DNA of 64,000 nt, taken from Chloroflexota bacterium (GTDB lineage: Bacteria; Chloroflexota; Anaerolineae; Aggregatilineales; Phototrophicaceae). The stretch is from the NCBI GenBank assembly GCA_013388735.1, contig JACAES010000087.1:1-64000 (forward strand), written 5' to 3'. The position numbers were made by a program, and so were the translations under genes. Of the stretch, positions 31,410 through 40,207 are shown piece after piece. How positions within the stretch are numbered: the first letter of the stretch is position 1; each line of letters starts with the position of its first letter. Under the pieces are notes generated by a model. That model had not been told where the DNA came from and made no database searches. It worked only from the letters and a program-made list of their open reading frames with translations.

Positions 31410-33293
31410 TCAGTCTTCGATGATCTCGTCGTTTTTGCGCTTGCGTTTAGGCGCGGGGCGGCGGACGGTGTACCCCAGGTAAACGCCCAGGCCAACCACC
31501 AGCAGCGCGACCGGCAGACTCAGTTCCGACCGCCACAGGCTTTCCAGGCCGGGCAGTTGCAGGCCGCTTTCCTGCGCCGGCGGCAAAACAGGTGTCGGCG
31601 TGGGCGGCGGCTCGGCGGGGCGAAGCGCCGGTGATACAGCGCCGGCGGCGATTTCGGCCTTGCGATTCAACGCGGCCAGTTCGTCCGTAATCAGGCGCAG
31701 CGCCAGGTCGGCCAACTGCTCGACCGTGTAATCGCCCTGCCGCCCGGTTTCCGGGTCTGCCGGTTCGCCGACGTGCAGATCAGGCCGCGACTCGCCGGGT
31801 GTCCCCGGCACACCCTGTTCGTAGGTCAGGAAGAGGAAGTGACCCATCGTGTACTGGGCGATCTGCCGGAAGATGAATTCGCCGTCCAACGTCAGGCCGC
31901 TGGATGCAATCGGGTGGATTTTGATGCCGCGCTGCGCGGCGGCCACCATTTCCTGAGCATAATCGTAATCGTTCGGATAGTCGAGGTGCGGCGGCGCATC
32001 GGCAACCAGGAAAATCAGCTTGACCGTATCATCGCCCCGCCAGCTTACGTTATGCACCGCTTCGTGCAGCGCCTCGTTCAGCGCTTCGGGCGTATCGCCG
32101 CCGCCGTCGGCGCGCACGGCATTCAGGCTGGCCTGGAACTGTGACACCTCTGGCGTGAAATCGGTCGTCTGGATCACATAGGCGTCACCCCGGTCGCGGT
32201 ACGTCACCAGACCGTAGCGCACGTCGGCGTTCGCCAGCCGGTCGGCAATCTGCGACGAAATATTCAGGATATTATTCTGCAACTGGGCGATCTCATCCCC
32301 CATGCTGCCGGTCGAGTCCAGCAAAAACAGCACATCCAGCCGGGCAGCGGAGCGTTCGGCCTGCGCCAGCGTGACCGTCCAGACTGAGCTGCGCTGCGGA
32401 TCGAGCGTGAACTGGCGGGCAATTTCCCCTTTGCTGACCACGACACGGAACGACTGCGCGTGCTGCGCCTCAGGCCGCGCCGACGGGAAAAAGAGCGTCT
32501 GCCCGGTGGCATAGGTGCGCGAGTCGCCGATCAGGGTTTGCCCGGCGTAGACCTGCACGCGCGCGCCCAGCACCGGCATCCCCTTTTCGTCGGCCACTAT
32601 AATGATCTGCCGCCCGCTCACGTCCACGTCATGCACCGTCCGGCCATACTGCGGCAGGAAGTTCCGCCGGTACAGCAGGTAATCATCCCAGCGAGCGTTG
32701 TCGTTGATCTCGCCCGCGCTCAGAGGCATAAGCGCCATCTGTGTCGGCGCGGCCTGCGGCTCTAAAAACCCGGCAGTCGGGCCAACCGGCAGCGCCGTGA
32801 CGCCCGATAAACCATCCATTGGCGGCGCGGGCGTCATCCGCGCGACCGAGGTCGTAACCGGCTCCCTCGGCGGCGAATCGCGGCCAGGGACCGGCGTTGA
32901 ATAGGACGCTACCCCGCCGTAGGCATTAACGATATTGCTAAAAACGCTGCCGACACTCGGCCCCAGCATCGCCAGGAATACCAGCGAGACGGAAACCAGC
33001 GCCACACAGGCCGCCGCCAGCAGCCCCAGCCGGCGCACCCAGACGCGGGGCTGTGTTTGCTGGTGGAGCCGCCGCTTCTGTAAAGCCTGCTCCAAGCGTC
33101 CCCGCACCTGGGACTGCTCATCGGCGGTTTCCGCATCAGCATCCTGCTGCGCCCGGAAAACCAGGTCAGCCGTCTTGAGCAGATCGCGCAGCCGGCCCGC
33201 ATGTTCCGGGTAATCGCGTAGGCAGTTTTCGAGCCTTTCGCCGGACTGCACCCGGTCAAGGCAGTCGGCCAGCGCATCCAGAAGTTCAGCCAT
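31410..33293 (-). CDS. VWA-domain membrane protein with anti-sigma-like N-terminus
   Basis: A 627-residue protein downstream of, and overlapping by 8 bases, the ECF sigma gene. Residues 1-75 are helical (CLDRVQSGERLENCLRDYPEH) and resemble cytosolic anti-sigma domains found next to such sigma factors. A membrane span lies at about 89-110, a Pro/Thr-rich extracellular linker follows, and a von Willebrand A domain with MIDAS motif DSTGS starts near 326. A second Pro-rich stretch precedes the C-terminal span at about 592-610 and a basic tail. Both ends would be inside and the VWA domain outside. CGGAGG precedes the ATG. Sensing an external ligand and releasing the sigma factor is inferred. Confidence 0.85.
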   Translation of the reverse strand: MAELLDALADCLDRVQSGERLENCLRDYPEHAGRLRDLLKTADLVFRAQQDADAETADEQSQVRGRLEQALQKRRLHQQTQPRVWVRRLGLLAAACVALVSVSLVFLAMLGPSVGSVFSNIVNAYGGVASYSTPVPGRDSPPREPVTTSVARMTPAPPMDGLSGVTALPVGPTAGFLEPQAAPTQMALMPLSAGEINDNARWDDYLLYRRNFLPQYGRTVHDVDVSGRQIIIVADEKGMPVLGARVQVYAGQTLIGDSRTYATGQTLFFPSARPEAQHAQSFRVVVSKGEIARQFTLDPQRSSVWTVTLAQAERSAARLDVLFLLDSTGSMGDEIAQLQNNILNISSQIADRLANADVRYGLVTYRDRGDAYVIQTTDFTPEVSQFQASLNAVRADGGGDTPEALNEALHEAVHNVSWRGDDTVKLIFLVADAPPHLDYPNDYDYAQEMVAAAQRGIKIHPIASSGLTLDGEFIFRQIAQYTMGHFLFLTYEQGVPGTPGESRPDLHVGEPADPETGRQGDYTVEQLADLALRLITDELAALNRKAEIAAGAVSPALRPAEPPPTPTPVLPPAQESGLQLPGLESLWRSELSLPVALLVVGLGVYLGYTVRRPAPKRKRKNDEIIED

Positions 33294-33861
33294 GATGCAC
33301 CTCCGGTTCGATCAGAATCAGGCGCAGCGTATCCAGCGCGCGGAACTGCAAGGATTTAACGGCGCTGACGCTTTTGCCCATCAGGTCGGCGGTTTCCTTC
33401 ATACTCAACCGCTGGCCGAAGCGCAAAACCAGCACTTCCTGGTGGTCGGCGTTGAGCATCCGCAGGGCGTGGCGTACCCGTTCCAGCGGGATGTTTTCGC
33501 CCAGCATCGTTTCGGGATATTGGTCAGATGGCGAGGGCATCCATTCCTCCACTTCTTCTAACGACAACTGGCGCGGCTCGCCGTACAGACGAAAAATCTG
33601 GTGGCGCGTGAGGCTGAACAGCCACGCCCGCAGGTTCTCGCGCGGCGCGCTGGGTTTGCCAATTGTCTCGATCAGTTTAAGAAAGACTTCGCTCACCACA
33701 TCCTGCGCCTGCTGCCGGTCGCCAAGTCTGAAGCGGGCATACTGGTAGAGGGGCGCAAAATAGCGTTCGTAGGTTTCGATCACAGCGGTTTCGTCGCCGC
33801 GCCGCAGGCGGAGCAGCAGGTCATCTTCAACTGCGACATCCGGCAAAACGATCAGCAGCAT
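33286..33861 (-). CDS. ECF-type RNA polymerase sigma factor
   Basis: A 191-residue sigma-70 family protein with region 2 (YERYFAPLYQYARFRLGDRQQAQDVVSEVFLKL, about 25-60) and region 4 (HQEVLVLRFGQRLSMKETADLMGKS, about 135-165, the helix-turn-helix) joined by a short linker, the ECF layout. Start ATG 33861 is preferred because AGGGGG lies 6 bases upstream; a GTG two codons earlier overlaps that site. Translation of the VWA gene begins before this gene ends, indicating a coupled sigma/anti-sigma pair. Confidence 0.92.
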   Translation of the reverse strand: MLLIVLPDVAVEDDLLLRLRRGDETAVIETYERYFAPLYQYARFRLGDRQQAQDVVSEVFLKLIETIGKPSAPRENLRAWLFSLTRHQIFRLYGEPRQLSLEEVEEWMPSPSDQYPETMLGENIPLERVRHALRMLNADHQEVLVLRFGQRLSMKETADLMGKSVSAVKSLQFRALDTLRLILIEPEVHHG

Positions 33862-33991
33862 ACGCACCCCCTGGTTGTGAGCGTCTTTCTACTCATATAA
33901 GAGGCTGAATCGCCCGAAAAGGTTTCGGTGATTTTTAGCATAAGGTATCTTTGTAGCCGATTATCGTTGAACACCAATTCTGAGAGGGTTT

Positions 33992-34984
33992 ATGACTTTA
34001 GCAGGCGCAACCGCGCTCGTCACCGGCGCGACCGGTTTTTTGGGCGGCGATATTGTGCGGCGGCTGGCCGCCGAAGGCGCGCGCGTCCGGGCGCTGGCGC
34101 GGCGTCCGGGGCGGGACGTTTACATCCGGGACGTGCCGAATGTTGAAATCGTCATGGGAGACATCACCGATGCCGCACGTATGAACGAACTGGCGGCAGG
34201 CTGCGACTATGTACTCCACTGCGCGGCGGCGACCGGCGGTTCGATGACCTACCAGCGCCGGCTAAACGTAGACGGCACGCGCAGTGTGATGCAGGCAGCG
34301 GCGGCGGCGCGCGTCCGGCGTGTGGTGCATGTCAGCACCATTGCGGTCTACGGGTACGGCTACACTGGCGACGTAACCGAGGACATGCCTCAGAAGCCGG
34401 GCCGCGTCCCCTACAACGTGACCAAATCAGAAGCCGAAAAGGTTGTGCGCGAAGTCGGCGCGGACAACAGCCTGCCCTACAGCATCATCCGTCCGGGCAT
34501 GATCTACGGCCCGCGCTCCGGCATGTGGACGATGTTCATGTTCAACCTGGGCAAACGCAGCCCAACAATTTTCCTGGGCGACGGCAGCGGTTACGTCCAC
34601 CCGATTTATATTGACGACGTGGTGGATATGGCCGTTCTGCTGCTCACCCATCCGGCGGCGGCGGGCGAGGCCTTCAACTGCGCACCTGACCCGGCCCCGA
34701 CTTGGCGCGAATTTCTGGGCGGTTATTCCGCGCTGGCCGGCCACCAGAACTGGCGGGGGTTGCCGGCGCTGCCGTTTCGGATCATCGCGCCGCTGGCCGA
34801 ACTGGCGCTCACGCTGCGCGGCGAACCTCAGGACGTGCCGGCGCTCATCCCTTTTTTGCAGGGGCGTAAAACGTACAAAATGGACAAAGCCTGCCGACTG
34901 CTGGGCTGGGAAGCCCGCGTCAGCCTCGATGACGGCATCCGGCGCTGCGAACCCTGGCTGCGCGAAAAAGGGCTGCTGCCTTGA
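33992..34984 (+). CDS. NAD(P)-dependent epimerase/dehydratase (extended SDR)
   Basis: A 330-residue extended short-chain dehydrogenase. The Rossmann motif is TGATGFLG (11-18) and the active site comprises S115-T116 and Y141-xxx-K145. Later motifs IIRPGMIYGP and GYVHPIYIDDVVDMAVLLL are typical of sugar-nucleotide epimerases and 3-beta-hydroxysteroid dehydrogenase-like reductases. Its stop overlaps the TTG start of the methyltransferase by four bases (TTGA), so the two are coupled and may modify the same lipid or sugar. Confidence 0.9.
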   Translation: MTLAGATALVTGATGFLGGDIVRRLAAEGARVRALARRPGRDVYIRDVPNVEIVMGDITDAARMNELAAGCDYVLHCAAATGGSMTYQRRLNVDGTRSVMQAAAAARVRRVVHVSTIAVYGYGYTGDVTEDMPQKPGRVPYNVTKSEAEKVVREVGADNSLPYSIIRPGMIYGPRSGMWTMFMFNLGKRSPTIFLGDGSGYVHPIYIDDVVDMAVLLLTHPAAAGEAFNCAPDPAPTWREFLGGYSALAGHQNWRGLPALPFRIIAPLAELALTLRGEPQDVPALIPFLQGRKTYKMDKACRLLGWEARVSLDDGIRRCEPWLREKGLLP

Positions 34985-35832
34985 ACGATTGGCTCTCGAT
35001 GCTGCTGCTGGTGCTGCTGGCAGTGGCGATCATCGCGCTCGGCTGGTGGCTGCTGATCGCTACCGAAGGGGTATACCTGGGGCGGCGCGTCGTCGTGTGG
35101 TTATACGATCTGTTCGCCGACCGTTACGACCGTGTGAAAAACTACTACCGCGAATACGAGCATATGTATCTGGCACAGCCGGTCATGGAACGCATCGCGC
35201 CGCACCGGTCGCCGTTGGTGCTGGACGTGGCGACCGGCACGGGGCGGCTGCCGCTGGCGCTGCTGCGCCACGCGCACTTTCAGGGGCGGGTGATCGGCCT
35301 CGACCTCAGCCGCCGGATGCTGCGCCAGGCCGCCCGGAATCTTTATATCTTCGATGATCGCGTAACCTTCATCTGGGGATCGGCGGAAAACCTGCCCTTT
35401 CCTAACGATACATTCGACGTGGTGACCTGCCTGGAAGCCCTGGAATTTATGGTGCGCCCGCAAATCGTCCTGGGCGAACTGGCGCGCGTGCTGCGTCCCG
35501 GCGGGCTGCTGCTCGTCAGCCAGCGCATCAACACCCGCCTGATGCCCGGCAAAGTCTGGTCATCCGGCCAGATTCTCGAACTGCTGGCCGAATGCGGCAT
35601 ACAGGATGCCCAGGCGCAGATCTGGCAGGTGGATTACCGGAAGGTCTGGGGATACAAGGCAGGAAGTTCCCCGGTGACCGGCGGGCGCCCATTAGCCGAA
35701 GTGCTGCGCTGCCCGCGCTGCCGGGCGCAGATTCTGGAGCAGCGGGAACAGACCTGGCTGTGCGGGAACTGCGGCGCGCGGGTGTACACCGGCGCGGACG
35801 GCGTGATCGAGATGTACCCACTGGAGCGTTAG
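34981..35832 (+). CDS. Membrane-anchored class I methyltransferase with C-terminal zinc ribbon
   Basis: A 283-residue protein beginning with a membrane helix (about 7-27). A class I SAM-dependent methyltransferase domain follows: motif I LDVATGTGRLPLAL at 81-94, GLDLSRRML, and WGSAENLPFPNDTFDVVTCLEALEF for motifs II-III. The last 40 residues form a zinc ribbon with C244-x2-C247 and C261-x2-C264. The UbiE-like core suggests a lipid or quinone substrate. The TTG start at 34981 overlaps the epimerase stop; ATG 34999 is possible but would shorten the leader before the helix. Confidence 0.85.
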   Translation: MNDWLSMLLLVLLAVAIIALGWWLLIATEGVYLGRRVVVWLYDLFADRYDRVKNYYREYEHMYLAQPVMERIAPHRSPLVLDVATGTGRLPLALLRHAHFQGRVIGLDLSRRMLRQAARNLYIFDDRVTFIWGSAENLPFPNDTFDVVTCLEALEFMVRPQIVLGELARVLRPGGLLLVSQRINTRLMPGKVWSSGQILELLAECGIQDAQAQIWQVDYRKVWGYKAGSSPVTGGRPLAEVLRCPRCRAQILEQREQTWLCGNCGARVYTGADGVIEMYPLER

Positions 35833-35915
35833 CCGACGGTTGCGTGAATGCCGCGCCTGCTATAAGCTGAATAGTATCATCTGCTTATGTCTGTTCAAAC
35901 AGCCGGGAAAAACTC

Positions 35916-36581
35916 ATGTCCAACCAAACTCACGACCCCTCGTTTGATGACGACCTCACCATACCCGCGCGCCAGTTCCCGGCTATATCTGAGGGCCTCA
36001 GCGACGAGCCGTTGCCGCGCCCGCCGGACTCTTCGGCACAACGCCAGCCGTCATCCAGCGCCCCCTGGCTGCTGAAGCAGTTTTTCGCCAACCAGATCAA
36101 CCTGGCCGAAGAACTCAGCCGCCGCTACCCCAGCCTGCCGCTGCTGTCGGTGCTGCGCCTGCGCAGCCTGGATACCCGGCATGGACTGGCGTCGCTGACC
36201 ACCCAGGATGGCGTCGCCACCCTGCTGCTTGATGCCGATGCAACCGGCAGATTAACCTTTGCGTTTTCCTATGCCTCGGCGCTGACGCTCAGTTTTAAGC
36301 TGGACAGCCTGAGCAGCAAAGATCGCCAGAACTGGCTGGAACGGATGCGGCGCGAAAAAGACGACGTGGCTTTTCTGTGGGGCGAATCGCGCTGGGAAAA
36401 AGACTACGTGATCTGCATCCTACACAAGCGGTTCATCAACCTGTATGCCTTTTCGCAGCACAACTTTGAAGCGGCTGTGCGCCTGACCCCTGAAGCGGCC
36501 AACCGGCTGTTCGACTGGCTGGAAACCCTGTGGCAGACCGAACCCGCCGACCCGGAACCGCCACAGATACTCACCTGGTAG
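35916..36581 (+). CDS. Hypothetical cytosolic protein
   Basis: A 221-residue protein I do not recognise. Residues 1-50 are disordered, acidic and Ser/Pro-rich. The rest (about 52-205) is a compact alpha/beta domain with LLSVLRLRSLDTRHGLASLTTQDGVATLLLDA and LTFAFSYASALTLSFKLDSL, ending in a Pro-rich tail. No signal peptide, membrane span or catalytic motif is visible. GGGAAAAA precedes the ATG. It stands between the methyltransferase and the DUF255 gene on the same strand, with gaps of about 80 and 70 bases. Confidence 0.75.
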   Translation: MSNQTHDPSFDDDLTIPARQFPAISEGLSDEPLPRPPDSSAQRQPSSSAPWLLKQFFANQINLAEELSRRYPSLPLLSVLRLRSLDTRHGLASLTTQDGVATLLLDADATGRLTFAFSYASALTLSFKLDSLSSKDRQNWLERMRREKDDVAFLWGESRWEKDYVICILHKRFINLYAFSQHNFEAAVRLTPEAANRLFDWLETLWQTEPADPEPPQILTW

Positions 36582-36652
36582 GCGATTGATTTTTTCGCCC
36601 CGGCCTGTCATGATAAATAAAACAGATCACCCTCGTCAAAAAGGAGTGCCTT

Positions 36653-38698
36653 TTGAATCGCCTTCAGCACGAAACCAGCCCCTATCTGCGCCAGCACGCC
36701 GATAACCCCGTAGACTGGTATCCCTGGGGTCAGGAAGCCTTCGACCGCGCCCAGGCCGAAAACAGGCCGATTTTGCTGAGCATCGGATACAGCGCGTGCC
36801 ACTGGTGTCATGTCATGGCGCACGAAAGTTTTGAGCATGAGCCGACCGCCGCGATGATGAACGAACTGTTCGTCAACATCAAAGTAGACCGCGAGGAACG
36901 CCCCGATGTGGATGATATCTACATGCAGGCGGTTGTGGCCCTGACCGGGCATGGCGGCTGGCCGATGACGGTTTTCCTCACCCCCGATGGCCGCCCTTTT
37001 TATGGCGGCACCTACTTCCCGCGCGAGCCGCGCAGCGGGATGCCGGCCTTCCGTCAAATCCTGGCCGCCGTAGCGGACGCCTACAACAGCCGCCGCAGCC
37101 AGGTTGACGATGCTGCCGGTAATCTGACCGAGGCGCTCAACCGTGATTTCCTGGGTATCGGCGGTGACGCCGACGCCCTGAACGCGGATCTGCTGGATGA
37201 AGCCGTCCGGCGTTTCGAGCAGGCTTTCGACAAAAACTACGGCGGCTTCGGCGGCGCACCGAAATTCCCGCAGCCGATGAACCTGGATTTTCTGCTGCGC
37301 GCCCATGCCCGCACCGGCAACGCGAACACTCTGAATATGGTTACGCTGACGCTGCAAAAGATGGCGCGCGGCGGCATCTACGACCAGATCGGCGGCGGTT
37401 TCCACCGCTACAGCGTGGACGCCATCTGGCTGGTGCCGCATTTTGAAAAGATGCTCTACGACAACGCGCAGCTCAGCCGCGTCTACCTGCACACTTGGCA
37501 GATCACCGGTGAACCCTTCTATCGGCGCATTGCCGAGGAGATTTACGACTATATCCTGCGCGAGATGACCGCGCCGGAAGGCGGCTTTTATAGTACGACC
37601 GACGCCGACAGCGAAGGTGAAGAGGGTAAGTTTTTCGTCTGGGACGAAAGCGAACTCCAGGAAATCCTGGGGGGCGACGCACGCATCGCGGTTGAATACT
37701 GGGGCGTGACGGCGCGTGGCAATTTTGAGGGACATAATATCCTTTACGTCCCCAGCGAAAACGCCACTGTCGCTGAACGGCTGGGGCTGACCGGCGAAGA
37801 CCTGGAAGCAAAAATCGCCGCTATTCGGGACAGGCTGTTCGCCGTCCGGTCGCAGCGCGTGCCGCCGGGGCTGGATGATAAAATCCTGACCGCCTGGAAT
37901 GGCATGATGCTGGCGAGCCTGGCCGAAGCCGCCCGTGTCCTGGCGCGCGCCGATTACCGCGAGGCCGCCATCAAAAACGCCGATTTTCTGCTGAGGGAAC
38001 TGAAGACCGAGGACGGGCGTTTGCTCCGCACTCACAAAGATGGCGTGAGCAAACTCAACGCTTATTTGGATGACTACGCGAATCTGACGGATGGTCTGAT
38101 CGAACTCTACCAGACCACCTTCGATGAACGCTGGTTTATCGAAGCGCGGCGGCTGGCCGACCATGTACTGGCGCATTTCCCCGCGCCGGACGGCGGTTTT
38201 TACGATACCGGCGACGACCACGAAAAGCTGATCGTGCGTCCGCGCAACTTACAGGATAACGCCACGCCCTCCGGCAATGCTATGATGGCGAAACAGCTTC
38301 TCCGGCTGGCGGCTTATACCGGCGAAACACGCTACGAAGAATCTGCCCGCCGGACGCTGGCGCTGCTTTCCGAGGCGCTGCGCCAGTATCCGCAGGCTTT
38401 TGGCGAAGCGTTGAGCGCGGCAGATATGCTGGTGAACGATCTGGACGAGGTGGCCGTCGTGGGCGACCCTGCGGACGAACAAACGGCAGCGCTGCTGGCG
38501 GTCATCCGGCGGCCTTACCGCCCGAACGCCATCGCCGCGCTCGCCCCACAGGACGTAGACGGCGAACACATCCTCCCGCTGCTGAACCACCGCGTCACCA
38601 AAGGCGGCGAGCCAACCGTTTATGTCTGCCGGAACTTCGCCTGCCGGCTGCCGGTCACTACGCCGGAAGCCCTGCGCGACCAGCTCGGCCAATCGTAA
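36653..38698 (+). CDS. DUF255/thioredoxin-like protein (YyaL/SPATA20 family)
   Basis: A 681-residue protein. The N-terminal thioredoxin-fold domain (about 1-165) carries S-x-CHWC (C49, C52) after [22 protein letters not shown] long (alpha/alpha)6 domain follows, with [28 protein letters not shown] and [18 protein letters not shown], the full family signature. The start is TTG with AAGGAG 7 bases upstream, and its second residue (N) matches the family start. The biochemical role of these widespread proteins is not established; the helical domain resembles N-acylglucosamine 2-epimerase. Confidence 0.93.
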   Translation: MNRLQHETSPYLRQHADNPVDWYPWGQEAFDRAQAENRPILLSIGYSACHWCHVMAHESFEHEPTAAMMNELFVNIKVDREERPDVDDIYMQAVVALTGHGGWPMTVFLTPDGRPFYGGTYFPREPRSGMPAFRQILAAVADAYNSRRSQVDDAAGNLTEALNRDFLGIGGDADALNADLLDEAVRRFEQAFDKNYGGFGGAPKFPQPMNLDFLLRAHARTGNANTLNMVTLTLQKMARGGIYDQIGGGFHRYSVDAIWLVPHFEKMLYDNAQLSRVYLHTWQITGEPFYRRIAEEIYDYILREMTAPEGGFYSTTDADSEGEEGKFFVWDESELQEILGGDARIAVEYWGVTARGNFEGHNILYVPSENATVAERLGLTGEDLEAKIAAIRDRLFAVRSQRVPPGLDDKILTAWNGMMLASLAEAARVLARADYREAAIKNADFLLRELKTEDGRLLRTHKDGVSKLNAYLDDYANLTDGLIELYQTTFDERWFIEARRLADHVLAHFPAPDGGFYDTGDDHEKLIVRPRNLQDNATPSGNAMMAKQLLRLAAYTGETRYEESARRTLALLSEALRQYPQAFGEALSAADMLVNDLDEVAVVGDPADEQTAALLAVIRRPYRPNAIAALAPQDVDGEHILPLLNHRVTKGGEPTVYVCRNFACRLPVTTPEALRDQLGQS

Positions 38699-38783
38699 AC
38701 ATTGCCTCATGAGGAATTCATGCCGGACTCACATGCGCCGTTTTTGCTTACGAGCAGACCGGAACAGGTAATGAGGTAAATCC

Positions 38784-39686
38784 ATGCTGTGGCAGAAAAC
38801 CTATCTGAAGGCGCTGTTCGGCCTGGGCAGACCGATCATTCTGCTGGGCGTATTGATGGTTCACAGCGCAGGCGCGGCGATGGCCTATGCCAGGGGTTAC
38901 ACGCCGGACGCGGCGGCACTGGTCTGGGGCTTTGTGGCGCTTTTTTTTGCCGGCGCGTCGGTGAACTATGCCAACGAATACGCCGATTTCGAGACGGATG
39001 CTCTCACCGAAAAAACCCGTTATTCCGGTGGCAGCGGTATCCTGCCCGGCGGCAGCGTGCCGCGCGCGCTGGCCTTGCAGGCGGCCTGGGTATCGCTGCT
39101 GCTCGGCCTGGGTATCGCGGCGCTCGGCGCTGCGCTGGGAATACTTAACCCGGCGGCGCTGTCGGTGCTGGCGCTCGGCGCTGTCGGCGGTTGGATGTAT
39201 TCCCTGCCGCCGCTAAAACTGGCCTGGAACGGCGCGGCAGAGGCCGCCAACGCGGCGCTCGGCGGACTGCTGCTGCCGCTGTACGGTTACACACTGCTGG
39301 CTCGGCGCGTGGACTGGGACGTGATCGCCGTGTTTTTGCCTTATGCCCTGTTGATTTTTACGACCGCGATGGCGACTACCTACCCCGACCGCGCTGCCGA
39401 CCGGCAGGTTGGCAAACGCACCCTGGCGACCTGGATGCCGGAGGTTTCTCTGCGCCGGATTTATGTGCTGGTATCGGCGACCAGCTTTGCCTTGCTGCCG
39501 CTGCTGGTCTGGTGGCGAATTATGCCGCCGCAGGTCGCGCTGGTCAGTTTCGTGCCGCTGCCCGCTGTGGTGATCGCCGCCCGGCAGTACACGTGCATTC
39601 GTAATCCGCATCCCACCGCGCGCGCCTCGATGATGATGATCTTCGCGCAGACGGCGGGCTTCCTGTGGATGGGCGCGGTATTATGA
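38784..39686 (+). CDS. UbiA-family prenyltransferase (MenA-like)
   Basis: A 300-residue polytopic membrane enzyme with about eight or nine spans. The first prenyl-diphosphate motif is N64-x3-D68-x3-D72 (NYANEYADFETD) followed by KTRYSGGSGILPGG. The second is YPDRAADRQVGKRTL (D-x3-D). The wording is closest to MenA-like 1,4-dihydroxy-2-naphthoate prenyltransferases and their archaeal-type relatives. It may serve menaquinone synthesis, but no men genes are close. TGAGG lies upstream of the ATG. Its stop overlaps the next start (ATGA). Confidence 0.88.
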   Translation: MLWQKTYLKALFGLGRPIILLGVLMVHSAGAAMAYARGYTPDAAALVWGFVALFFAGASVNYANEYADFETDALTEKTRYSGGSGILPGGSVPRALALQAAWVSLLLGLGIAALGAALGILNPAALSVLALGAVGGWMYSLPPLKLAWNGAAEAANAALGGLLLPLYGYTLLARRVDWDVIAVFLPYALLIFTTAMATTYPDRAADRQVGKRTLATWMPEVSLRRIYVLVSATSFALLPLLVWWRIMPPQVALVSFVPLPAVVIAARQYTCIRNPHPTARASMMMIFAQTAGFLWMGAVL

Positions 39687-40156
39687 GCGATACCCAATCG
39701 CCGCTCGATTACTTCCGCTTCGTTCTGCTAACCGTCGTCGGCCAGGCCTTCGAGGCCGCCGGCTACCGGCTGGACGAAAACCCGGTGCAGTGGGCCGGCG
39801 GGCTGTTCCGTTTTAGCAAACCACTTGAAAATGGGCTGTACGGCTTCATCGAATTTCAACTGCTCAATTACACCGATACGCCCTGGGCATCCGGCAATCC
39901 GTCGCGCTTCCGGGTGATACTGACCCGCAGCGACCGGCCAAGCCCCGCCGCCAGCCCGTCGCCGCTGTATGCCCGGCGCCCGCTCGATGCGCTGGTTGTC
40001 CAGGACTTCGGCGTGGCAATCCTGCCGTCCGCCGATCACTGGTGGACGTTTCGCAGCACGCAGCAGCTTGGCAGCGCCCTGGCCGAAGCCGGGCATCTGG
40101 TCGTCGGCTACGGGATACCCTGGCTGGCGGGCGACCTGCTGCCACCGTCGGTTTAA
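39683..40156 (+). CDS. Hypothetical protein coupled to the prenyltransferase gene
   Basis: A 157-residue soluble alpha/beta protein of unknown family. It opens with SPLDYFRFVLLTVVGQAFEAAGYRL and LFRFSKPLENGLYGFIEFQLL, a pattern reminiscent of DUF4304-type proteins, and ends in a Pro-rich tail. The ATG overlaps the UbiA stop by four bases, so it is cotranslated with it. The real link to prenylation is unknown. A promoter for the next gene starts 17 bases after its stop. Confidence 0.75.
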   Translation: MSDTQSPLDYFRFVLLTVVGQAFEAAGYRLDENPVQWAGGLFRFSKPLENGLYGFIEFQLLNYTDTPWASGNPSRFRVILTRSDRPSPAASPSPLYARRPLDALVVQDFGVAILPSADHWWTFRSTQQLGSALAEAGHLVVGYGIPWLAGDLLPPSV

Positions 40157-40172
40157 CGTCGGGTAAGCATCA

Positions 40173-40201
40173 TTGACACCGCCCACCCCGGTTGCCATAA
40201 T
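40173..40201 (+). promoter_or_regulatory. Strong sigma-70-type promoter, predicted leaderless transcript
   Basis: A perfect -35 TTGACA (40173-40178), 17-base spacer and -10 CATAAT (40196-40201) end six bases before the ATG at 40208. Transcription would begin at or next to the A of the ATG, leaving no room for a Shine-Dalgarno sequence. Confidence 0.75.
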
Positions 40202-40207
40202 GCAGCC

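Noticed and set aside
36608-38221. 537-codon minus-strand frame opposite the DUF255 gene
   Set aside because: It mirrors a clearly recognised family on the plus strand and is compositionally a shadow.
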